The position numbers and the translations under genes are program-made. From assembly GCA_049698095.1 (NCBI GenBank), contig JBAVXA010000138.1:1-21167 (forward strand): 21,167 nucleotides of DNA, read 5' to 3'. The stretch is from JBEEJL01 sp049698095. GTDB taxonomy: Bacteria > Pseudomonadota > Gammaproteobacteria > Burkholderiales > JBEEJL01. The notes beneath the pieces were generated by a model, which was not told the origin of the DNA, ran no database searches, and was given only the letters and a program-made list of their open reading frames with translations. Positions 15,558 to 21,167 of the stretch are shown piece by piece. The stretch's first letter is position 1; each line of letters starts with the position of its first letter.

Positions 15558-17068
15558 AATCGCCGCCTCCGGGCAGTTGGCCGTGGTTACTGCGCCATGA
15601 AGTGCGCCTCGGCTGGCGCCGCACGGGAGGAAAAAGCATCTGGTTCGTTGCGATCGCCGGCGGCGCGCTGTGGTCGATGTTTCACCTTGTTGCATGGTAT
15701 GGATTAAATACCGCAGGCGGCGCGTCGGACCCGCTGCACCTCGAGCGCAGTCTTATCATGACCGGTGCCGCATTCTGGTTCATGGTGTCGATTATGGTGT
15801 CGCAGACCATGGCGCATGCAGTCGCCGCGTTGTTCGACCGCGGCGATCTTGATCTGCTGCTTTCCTCGCCTCTCTCGCAACGCGCCATTTTTGTCGTGCG
15901 CGGCGCGGGCATTGCATTAGCCGCGTCATTATTGCCGGTGGTATTTGTTCTGCCGTTTGCGCACGTCGGCTTGTTTTCCGGCAGGCCGGCACGCATCGCC
16001 ATCTATCCGGTCATCATTTCCGTTGCACTGGGTTGTGCCGGTCTGGGCATGTTGTTCACCATGTCGCTGGTTCGCTGGCTCGGCGCGCGGCGCGCCAAAA
16101 CCGTGGCGCAGATAATCGCGGCCTGCATCGGCGCCGGATTTTTTATCCTGACACAACTGAGCAACTGGATTTCAGTCGACAACCGGCGCCGAATCGCGGA
16201 CTGGCTCAAATCACAAACGGATAGCGAGGGCTGGCTGGCGGAAACCAGTCTGCTGTGGTGGCCGGTTCGCGCCATGCGCGGGGAAATCCTGCCGCTGCTC
16301 GCGGTTGTGCTGGTCGGCATCGGCGGATTCTGGCTGGTGATCCTGCTTACCTACCGACGCTTCGTCACCGGCACGCAGGAAACGCTGACCGGCGGGCGCA
16401 CGCGCGCCCCCCGCGGCAACCGGCCAAAGCCGTTCCGCGCAGGCCTTGTCAGAACGGTATTGATAAAAGAATGGAAAATGATCGCGCGCGACCCGCAATT
16501 TATTTCGCAAACCCTGCTGCAACTGCTGTATATGTTGCCGCTGCTATTGGTCGGCTTTCGCAGCGACGGCGCGCAATGGTTGCTGCTGCCAAGCCTGGTG
16601 CTGCTGGTGGCGTCGCTCGCCAGCAATCTTGCCTGGATCACCGTTGCGGCGGAAGACGCGCCGGACTTGATCGGCAGCGCGCCGGTCGCGCTGAACCGCA
16701 CCAGGTGGATCAAGGCGCTGGCGGCGGTATTGCCGGTGATGGCGCTGCTGCTGCCGCTTGCATTGTGGTGGCTGACGCGCGAGCCGTGGGCGGCATTCGT
16801 TCTCCTGTTCAGCGCAACAGGCGCGACGATGTCGGCGGCATTGGTGCAGATATGGAATCCGCGGCCCGGCAGACGCAGCGACTTGAAAGCGCGCTATCAG
16901 AAAAAAGGCATCCTCAGCCTGATCGAATTATTCAGCTCCCTCGGCTGGGCGGGCGTAGCGGCATGCATGCAAGGCTACTGGTTTTTATTTCCCCTCGCGT
17001 TGTTGATTGCCCTGACCGGTCCGGCAGTCGCATGGTTGGTCGGCCGTGCGGCGCGTGAAGGCCGTTGA
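15554..17068 (+). CDS. ABC exporter permease, about 12 membrane segments
   Basis: The 504-residue, strongly hydrophobic product has roughly 12 predicted membrane segments. Examples are SIWFVAIAGGALWSMFHLVA near residue 30, the VVFVLPFAHVGLF region near 130, ILPLLAVVLVGIGGFWLVIL near 240, and a hydrophobic pair at the C-terminus. A basic cytoplasmic loop (GGRTRAPRGNRPKPFR, about residues 280-295) splits it into two halves of about six segments each. It lacks the sequence landmarks of well-known permease families I can name. The 4-nt overlap with the ATPase gene and the same strand make it the partner of that gene. Export of a lipid, peptide or drug is possible, but nothing in the sequence indicates the substrate. 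Confidence 0.87.
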   Translation: MKSPPPGSWPWLLRHEVRLGWRRTGGKSIWFVAIAGGALWSMFHLVAWYGLNTAGGASDPLHLERSLIMTGAAFWFMVSIMVSQTMAHAVAALFDRGDLDLLLSSPLSQRAIFVVRGAGIALAASLLPVVFVLPFAHVGLFSGRPARIAIYPVIISVALGCAGLGMLFTMSLVRWLGARRAKTVAQIIAACIGAGFFILTQLSNWISVDNRRRIADWLKSQTDSEGWLAETSLLWWPVRAMRGEILPLLAVVLVGIGGFWLVILLTYRRFVTGTQETLTGGRTRAPRGNRPKPFRAGLVRTVLIKEWKMIARDPQFISQTLLQLLYMLPLLLVGFRSDGAQWLLLPSLVLLVASLASNLAWITVAAEDAPDLIGSAPVALNRTRWIKALAAVLPVMALLLPLALWWLTREPWAAFVLLFSATGATMSAALVQIWNPRPGRRSDLKARYQKKGILSLIELFSSLGWAGVAACMQGYWFLFPLALLIALTGPAVAWLVGRAAREGR

Positions 17069-17090
17069 TACGCGATCAACGAATTGATTT

Positions 17091-17110
17091 AACTATTTGT
17101 TTTTATTGAT
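17091..17110 (+). repeat. AT-rich 20-mer, copy 3 of 3
   Basis: AACTATTTGTTTTTATTGAT lies in the gap between the permease gene and the phosphate operon, about 60 nt upstream of the predicted promoter. It is nearly identical to copy 2 and in the same orientation. Confidence 0.5.
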
Positions 17111-17168
17111 TTATTTATATGCACTTGATGACGCGCGTTCGACCGGTGTCAACACGAAAAAATTGTTT

Positions 17169-17196
17169 TTGGAATGCCGTCAAAGCAAGGGATAAT
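17169..17196 (+). promoter_or_regulatory. Sigma70-like promoter of the DUF47-pit operon
   Basis: TTGGAA (17169-17174) and GATAAT (17191-17196) are 16 nt apart, matching consensus at 4/6 and 5/6 positions. This would give a leader of about 45 nt. No convincing Pho box was recognised. Confidence 0.5.
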
Positions 17197-17234
17197 AGCG
17201 TCCATTCAAGCCGCTTCTAGTCTTTAATTCTGTC

Positions 17235-17240
17235 AGGGAG
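17235..17240 (+). promoter_or_regulatory. Ribosome-binding site that fixes the DUF47 start
   Basis: AGGGAG directly abuts the ATG at 17241 but lies 6 nt before the ATG at 17247, so the second ATG is the usable start. Confidence 0.65.
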
Positions 17241-17246
17241 ATGCGT

Positions 17247-17876
17247 ATGTTAGGTAAGCTCATGCCGCGCGAGGGCAAATTTTTCGATTATTTCAACGAT
17301 CATGCCGAGCAGATATTGCAGGGAGCAATTGAACTCAACGCGTTCATGAACGACATCGACAACATCGAAACCCACGTGCGCAATGTCGAGACGATAGAAA
17401 AACGTGCCGACAAAATTACCCAGCAAACCGTCGCGCTGCTGCACAAGACATTTATCACGCCGCTCGACCGCGATGAAATCCACCAGCTCATCAGCAAAAT
17501 GGACGACATCCTCGACATGATCGAAGACGTGGCGCAATCGATGTTCCTGTATAACGTGCATCACGTCACCCCGGAAGCGAAAAAGCTGGCGGAAATCTGC
17601 GTCACCTGCGCGGAAAAAGTCAAAGCCGGCGTGGCGCTGCTTTCCAACATGGAAAATTCCGATGCGATTCTGAAGAACTGCGCCGAGATCGACAAACTCG
17701 AAGCCGAGGCCGACCACGTGATGCGCTCTGCCATGGCGAAGCTGTTCCGCGACATGGATATCGAGCCGCGCGAACTGATCAAGCTGAAGGCGATATACGA
17801 AATGCTCGAAGCGGTGACCGACCGTTGCGAAGACGTGGCCAACATCATTGAAGGCATTGTGGTCGAAAACGCCTGA
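17247..17876 (+). CDS. DUF47 (PhoU-like) protein, partner of the phosphate transporter
   Basis: The 209-residue, largely helical product begins MLGKLMPREGKFFDYFNDHA and matches the DUF47 family, whose helical bundles resemble PhoU. Glu/Asp-rich helices such as IHQLISKMDDILDMIEDVAQ and VTDRCEDVANIIEG suit metal-cluster binding, as in PhoU. In many bacteria this gene directly precedes a Pit transporter and is thought to modulate it. Here only 24 nt separate the two, and a promoter lies upstream at 17169-17196. The start is set at the second ATG by ribosome-binding site spacing. The regulatory role is inferred from family and context. Confidence 0.92.
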   Translation: MLGKLMPREGKFFDYFNDHAEQILQGAIELNAFMNDIDNIETHVRNVETIEKRADKITQQTVALLHKTFITPLDRDEIHQLISKMDDILDMIEDVAQSMFLYNVHHVTPEAKKLAEICVTCAEKVKAGVALLSNMENSDAILKNCAEIDKLEAEADHVMRSAMAKLFRDMDIEPRELIKLKAIYEMLEAVTDRCEDVANIIEGIVVENA

Positions 17877-17900
17877 TAAAAATCACCGGATAAAAATAAC

Positions 17901-18902
17901 ATGCAAATCAGTTTTGAAATGATCGTCCTGCTGGTCGGCCTCGCGCTGATATTCGATTTTTTGAATGGATTTCACGACGCGGCCAACTCCATCGCCACCA
18001 TCGTTTCCACCGGCGTGCTGAAGCCGCAATGGGCGGTGGCGTGGGCGGCATTCTTCAACGTCGTGGCGATCTTCGTTTTCAAATTGAACGTCGCTGCCAC
18101 CATCGGGAAAAATATCATCGACCCGAGCGTAATCGACCAATACGTCATTTTCGGCGCGTTGGTCGGCGCGATCGTGTGGAACGTCATCACCTGGCTGTAC
18201 GGTATCCCTTCCAGCTCATCGCACGCATTGATCGGCGGCCTGATCGGCGCCGCCGTGGCGAAGGCCGGCACCAGCAAGCTCATCGCAAGCGGGATTCTGA
18301 AAACCGTTTCCTTTATCCTGATTTCTCCGTTACTGGGATTTTTGTTCGGCGCGATCCTGATGGCTGCCACGGCGTGGATTTTCGTCCGTACCACGCCGCG
18401 CAAAGTGGACAAATGGTTCCGTCGCCTGCAGCTGGTGTCGGCTTCGTTTTACAGTCTCGGCCACGGCGGCAACGACGCGCAGAAGACCATTGGCATCATC
18501 TGGATGCTGCTGATTTTCGCCGGCATGAGCTCAAGCGTGGACAAGGCGCCGCCATCCTGGGTAATCATTTCCTGCTACGCCGCCATCGGCCTCGGCACCT
18601 TGTTCGGCGGCTGGCGCATTGTCAAAACCATGGGGCAGAAAATCACCAAGCTCAAGCCGGTCGGCGGATTCTGCGCCGAAACCGGCGGCGCGATCACCTT
18701 ATTCCTGGCGACCGGCCTGGGCATTCCGGTATCCACGACGCACACCATTACCGGCGCCATTGTCGGCGTCGGCGCGGCGCAAAAACTCTCTGCCGTGCGC
18801 TGGGGCGTCGCGGGGAATATCGTGTGGGCGTGGGTGCTGACCATCCCATGCTCGGCGTTCATGGCGGCAATCGCCTGGTGGCTCGCCACCCACTATTTGT
18901 AA
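17901..18902 (+). CDS. Inorganic phosphate transporter, PitA family
   Basis: The 333-residue membrane protein carries the two inverted-repeat signatures of the PiT family: FLNGFHDAANSIATIVSTG near the N-terminus and HGGNDAQKTIG in the second half. PSSSSHALIGGLIGAA and STTHTITGAIVGVG form the paired substrate-loop motifs. Family members import metal-phosphate with protons (or sodium) at low affinity. About ten hydrophobic segments are visible. It is shorter than E. coli PitA (about 500 residues) because the central hydrophilic loop is short, a common bacterial form. It lies 24 nt after the DUF47 gene and ends 18 nt before a strong terminator. Only a weak GGAT precedes the ATG. Confidence 0.94.
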   Translation: MQISFEMIVLLVGLALIFDFLNGFHDAANSIATIVSTGVLKPQWAVAWAAFFNVVAIFVFKLNVAATIGKNIIDPSVIDQYVIFGALVGAIVWNVITWLYGIPSSSSHALIGGLIGAAVAKAGTSKLIASGILKTVSFILISPLLGFLFGAILMAATAWIFVRTTPRKVDKWFRRLQLVSASFYSLGHGGNDAQKTIGIIWMLLIFAGMSSSVDKAPPSWVIISCYAAIGLGTLFGGWRIVKTMGQKITKLKPVGGFCAETGGAITLFLATGLGIPVSTTHTITGAIVGVGAAQKLSAVRWGVAGNIVWAWVLTIPCSAFMAAIAWWLATHYL

Positions 18903-18920
18903 CACTGCAAAAACAAAAAA

Positions 18921-18949
18921 GCCCGGCGCGGTATCGCCGGGCTTTTTTT
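18921..18949. terminator. Bidirectional intrinsic terminator for pit and oxyR
   Basis: GCCCGGCG (18921-18928) pairs with CGCCGGGC (18935-18942) around a 6-nt loop. It is flanked by an A-run on the left and seven T on the right, so it works on both strands. The oxyR stop codon (18950-18948) lies within the T-run. Confidence 0.93.
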
Positions 18950-19850
18950 ATTTCAGTATTTGCAGCCTTGGAATTTTGACCTTGCTCACCGCCTGCGCCA
19001 GCGCCTCCATTGCGCCGGCGCGCGAAAATTGCCTGCGCCACGCCAGCGCAATCCGGCGCGACGGTACGGGCCGCGCAAACGGGATCACCTTGATGAGTTT
19101 GCTGCGATAGTTTTCGCCGGTTGCGCTGCCCGGCAACACCGTGATGCCCAACCCCGAGGCGACCATATTGCGAATCGTTTCCAGCGAATTGCCCGGCTGC
19201 GTGTCCCCGCGCGCGCCGAGTTTCGGGCATGCCTCCTCCACCTGGTTGCTGAAACAATGGCCGGAATCGAGCAGCAGCACGCGCTCGCCGGATAATTCTT
19301 TCGCCCTGATCTCTTTCCTGCCCGCCCAATCGTGGCCGGCCGGCACCACCACATCAAACTCCTCGTCGTAGAGCGCGCGCGTGACAATGCCGCTGTCGCC
19401 GAACGGCAGGGCGATGATAATTGCATCCAGCGCGCCCTGCTTCAGGCGCTGCTCCAGATTTGCCGTCGTGTTCTCTTCCACTTCGAGCGGCATGTCCGGC
19501 GCGACCTTATGCAAGGCCGGAATCAGGTCGGGCAGAAGATACGGGCCGACGGTATAGATCACGCCGAGCCGCAACGGGCCCTGCAATGGATCCTGGCCCG
19601 CTGCCGCCAGCGGCTTGATTTTCGCCGCTTCGTCCAGCACGCGTTGCGCCTGTTCCACAATGCGCGCACCTACTGGCGTAAGCGCAATATCGGTTTTGCT
19701 GCGCTCAAAAATCTGCACCCCCAGCTCGGTCTCGAGTTTGCGGATCGAAATCGATAGCGCCGGCTGCGTGACAAAGCATTGCTCGGCCGCGCGGCGGAAG
19801 TTGCGTTCGCGTGCCACTGCCAGGATGTATTTAAGATCGTTCAGCGTCAT
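18948..19850 (-). CDS. oxyR: OxyR, LysR-type peroxide-sensing regulator
   Basis: The 300-residue product has an N-terminal winged helix-turn-helix (FRRAAEQCFVTQPALSISIRKLE region) and a LysR substrate-binding domain. It is identified as OxyR and not a generic LysR protein because GHCFSNQVEEAC places cysteines at residues 199 and 208, the same numbers as the redox pair of E. coli OxyR. The following NSLETIRNMVASGLGITVLP stretch is also typical of OxyR, and Cys25 in the DNA-binding domain is shared. Hydrogen peroxide forms the 199-208 disulfide and converts the protein to a transcriptional activator. It diverges from rubrerythrin, rubredoxin and Dps genes, obvious candidate targets. Its stop codon sits inside the terminator T-run. 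Confidence 0.93.
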   Translation of the reverse strand: MTLNDLKYILAVARERNFRRAAEQCFVTQPALSISIRKLETELGVQIFERSKTDIALTPVGARIVEQAQRVLDEAAKIKPLAAAGQDPLQGPLRLGVIYTVGPYLLPDLIPALHKVAPDMPLEVEENTTANLEQRLKQGALDAIIIALPFGDSGIVTRALYDEEFDVVVPAGHDWAGRKEIRAKELSGERVLLLDSGHCFSNQVEEACPKLGARGDTQPGNSLETIRNMVASGLGITVLPGSATGENYRSKLIKVIPFARPVPSRRIALAWRRQFSRAGAMEALAQAVSKVKIPRLQILK

Positions 19851-20001
19851 TTTCGTAAGTGTTTTATTTATTTCAATATTAATAATTAAATAAATTTATC
19901 ATTATTATCAAAATATACAATTAGATTAATGATTCGTCAATGCGTAAAGTACGTTCATCGCATGAAGTTTTGCGACTTTCAATTAACCCGAGGAGACTGA
20001 T
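19851..20001. promoter_or_regulatory. AT-rich divergent control region of oxyR and rubrerythrin
   Basis: The 151-nt gap is far more AT-rich than its surroundings. ATCATTA (19898-19904) and TAATGAT (19927-19933) form an inverted repeat spanning 36 bp, close to the length of an OxyR tetramer site. Its left half fits the OxyR half-site pattern at about 7 of 10 positions and its right half is poor. A -10-like TACAAT (19916-19921) lacks a good -35, as is common for activator-dependent promoters. A strong GAGGAG lies before the rubrerythrin ATG. Confidence 0.5.
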
Positions 20002-20475
20002 ATGAAACGTCCGGAAATCAAAACCCTGCAAAACCTTGAATCCGCATTCGCCGGCGAGTCGATGGCGCACATCAAGTATCGTTACTTCGCCAAGCTGGCG
20101 CGCGCTGCCGGTGACGAAGACACGGCGCGCGCGTTCGAAGAAACCGCCGATCAGGAAGTGCAGCACGCTTTCGGCCACCTGGACTTGTTGTACCCGGCCA
20201 GCGAAATGACGCCGGCCAAGGCGCTTGAAATCGCCATTGCCGGAGAGACTTACGAGTACACGGAAATGTATCCCGGCTTCCGCAAAACCGCTGTCGAAGA
20301 AGGCAACAGCGCCGCGATCAGGGAAATCGACGAACAGATTTCCGAATCGAAAGAGCACGCCGCCAACTTCAAAGCAGTGCTGGAAAAAGCTTCCAGGCGC
20401 TTTGCCGCGCTGGCGAAAGTGGAAGAGCGTCACGCTAACCACTACAAAGACGTGCTGAAGAAAATTGCGGCTTAA
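20002..20475 (+). CDS. Rubrerythrin, diiron domain only (no rubredoxin tail)
   Basis: The 157-residue ferritin-like protein has the rubrerythrin iron-ligand pattern: Glu19 in AGESMAH, Glu52 and His55 in QEVQH, Glu82 and Glu85 in GETYEYTEMYPGF, and Glu141 with a nearby His in VEERHANH. Rubrerythrins reduce hydrogen peroxide to water at the diiron site. Classical forms carry a C-terminal rubredoxin domain that supplies electrons; here the chain ends after the last ligand helix with no CxxC pairs, and a separate rubredoxin gene follows 26 nt later. The ATG has a strong GAGGAG site. It is the first gene of the plus-strand peroxide operon and diverges from oxyR, which probably controls it. Confidence 0.93.
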   Translation: MKRPEIKTLQNLESAFAGESMAHIKYRYFAKLARAAGDEDTARAFEETADQEVQHAFGHLDLLYPASEMTPAKALEIAIAGETYEYTEMYPGFRKTAVEEGNSAAIREIDEQISESKEHAANFKAVLEKASRRFAALAKVEERHANHYKDVLKKIAA

Positions 20476-20501
20476 CCGATTTTTTAGCGAAAGGATGAAA
20501 C

Positions 20502-20672
20502 ATGAAAACCTGGCAATGTATTGTATGCGGATTTATTTACGACGAGGCGCAGGGCCTGCCGGAAGAAGGCATCAAGGCCGGCACGCGCTGGGTCGACATT
20601 CCCGAAGACTGGTCCTGCCCTGACTGCGGCGTTGCCAAGGCGGACTTTGATATGGTCGAGCTTGCCGCCTGA
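20502..20672 (+). CDS. Rubredoxin
   Basis: This 56-residue protein reads MKTWQCIVCGFIYDEAQG and later DWSCPDCG, giving the Cys6/Cys9 and Cys39/Cys42 pairs that bind one iron in a Cys4 site. The length and aromatic positions (Trp4, Tyr13, Trp30, Trp38) are those of a canonical single-domain rubredoxin. AAGGA lies about 7 nt before the ATG. It lies 26 nt after rubrerythrin and most likely delivers electrons to it, since that protein lacks its own rubredoxin domain. The reductase that would recharge it is not in the window. Confidence 0.96.
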   Translation: MKTWQCIVCGFIYDEAQGLPEEGIKAGTRWVDIPEDWSCPDCGVAKADFDMVELAA

Positions 20673-20687
20673 CCGAGGCGAAAAACC

Positions 20688-20725
20688 GATGCGCCGTTGT
20701 GGATTACAATCTGCAATGGCGCATC
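20688..20725 (+). ncRNA. Intercistronic hairpin between rubredoxin and dps
   Basis: GATGCGCC (20688-20695) and GGCGCATC (20718-20725) are perfect inverted repeats. Pairing continues inward to give a 15-bp stem with three G-U wobbles and an 8-nt loop. No T-run follows, so it is not a standard terminator. It could stabilise the upstream message, mark a processing site, or be a DNA operator; TACAAT lies in the loop region. Confidence 0.55.
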
Positions 20726-20748
20726 GCCCTTAGGCAGAGGAGGAATTC

Positions 20749-21167
20749 ATGGACACCGGAATCAGCGAAAAAGACCGTGCAGATATTGCGGCGGGATTAT
20801 CGAAACTTTTGGCCGATACTTATACTTTGTATCTCAAGACGCATAATTTCCACTGGAACGTGACCGGTCCGATGTTCCAGACCCTGCACCTCATGTTCGA
20901 GGGACAATATAACGAACTGGCGCTGGCCGTCGATGCCATTGCCGAGCGCATTCGCGCGCTGGATTTTCCGGCGCCCGGCACCTACAAGGAATACACCAAA
21001 CTGTCGTCGATCAAGGAAACCGAGGGCGTGCCCAAGGCGACGGAGATGATCCGCTTGCTGGTCGAAGGGCAGGAAGCCGTGGTGCGAACCGCGCGTTCGA
21101 TTTTCCCGATCGTGGAAAAGGCGCACGACGAACCGACCGCCGATCTGCTCACGCAACGCATGCAGAT
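20749..21167 (+). CDS. dps: Dps/ferritin-like protein (3' end outside window)
   Basis: The frame is open from the ATG to the right edge (139 codons) and belongs to the Dps family of dodecameric iron-storage and DNA-protection proteins. The intersubunit ferroxidase residues are spaced as in known Dps: His35 (THNFHWNV), His47, Glu51 (Asp in some relatives), Asp62 and Glu66 (AVDAIAERIRAL). Such proteins oxidise ferrous iron with hydrogen peroxide and so prevent hydroxyl-radical damage. A very strong AGAGGAGGAA site precedes the ATG. It follows rubredoxin by 76 nt, with a long hairpin between, on the same strand. About 20-30 C-terminal residues are probably missing from view. Confidence 0.92.
   Translation, partial: MDTGISEKDRADIAAGLSKLLADTYTLYLKTHNFHWNVTGPMFQTLHLMFEGQYNELALAVDAIAERIRALDFPAPGTYKEYTKLSSIKETEGVPKATEMIRLLVEGQEAVVRTARSIFPIVEKAHDEPTADLLTQRMQ

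Noticed and set aside
17069..17168. Pho box upstream of the DUF47-pit operon
   Set aside because: Only AT-rich sequence and the repeated 20-mer were seen; no pair of CTGTCAT-like direct repeats at the right spacing.
18029..18979. 316-codon plus-strand open frame over the phosphate transporter
   Set aside because: It is a different frame of the clear PitA gene, is Arg/His-rich and runs through the terminator.
1..21167. CRISPR arrays, tRNA or rRNA genes, insertion sequences, prophage genes
   Set aside because: No regularly spaced repeats, cloverleaf sequences, transposase or integrase frames were recognised in the window.

Overview
The window reads as a stretch of ordinary chromosome from a betaproteobacterium. 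This is inferred from the gene complement (fused indolepyruvate ferredoxin oxidoreductase, the Anbu/ATP-grasp/alpha-E/transglutaminase set, an OxyR with E. coli-like numbering) and from moderately GC-rich coding sequence with AT-rich intergenic gaps. No phage, insertion sequence, CRISPR array or RNA gene was seen. The genus cannot be fixed from the sequence alone.

Layout, left to right. (1) 1-1350 (+): the 3' part of a GGDEF-EAL protein, with a degenerate GGDEF motif and an intact EAL phosphodiesterase domain. (2) 1366-6251 (-): a three-gene operon with the order fused indolepyruvate ferredoxin oxidoreductase, amidinotransferase/DDAH-like hydrolase, small probably exported HELVH protein; a sigma70-like promoter lies at 6371-6399. 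(3) 6620-6979 (-): a DUF1428 protein. (4) 7392-14032 (+): a four-gene operon of circularly permuted ATP-grasp, alpha-E (DUF403) protein, Anbu proteasome-like peptidase and a 1126-residue transglutaminase/DUF2126 protein. This is the most interesting system in the window: its gene set is conserved in many bacteria, but its substrate and product are unknown. (5) 14113-14676 (-): DNA-3-methyladenine glycosylase I. (6) 14811-17068 (+): a two-gene ABC exporter with a 4-nt overlap. (7) 17247-18902 (+): a DUF47 PhoU-like protein and a PitA-type phosphate transporter, with their own promoter, ending in a strong bidirectional terminator shared with oxyR. (8) 18948-21167: a peroxide-defence block, with oxyR on the minus strand diverging from rubrerythrin, a 56-residue rubredoxin and a Dps-like ferritin that runs off the right edge.

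The genes form several functional groups. The Anbu operon combines a predicted peptide-bond-forming enzyme (ATP-grasp), its alpha-E partner, a self-compartmentalising peptidase and a transglutaminase-fold enzyme, which suggests a make-and-break cycle for a peptide tag. The OxyR block combines a thiol-based peroxide sensor with a split rubrerythrin/rubredoxin peroxidase pair and an iron-sequestering Dps. The IOR operon combines 2-oxoacid oxidation with an arginine-type guanidino hydrolase.

Non-coding structure worth noting: a 15-bp hairpin between rubredoxin and dps, a possible stem-loop covering the Anbu ribosome-binding site, and three copies of an AT-rich 20-mer in intergenic gaps.
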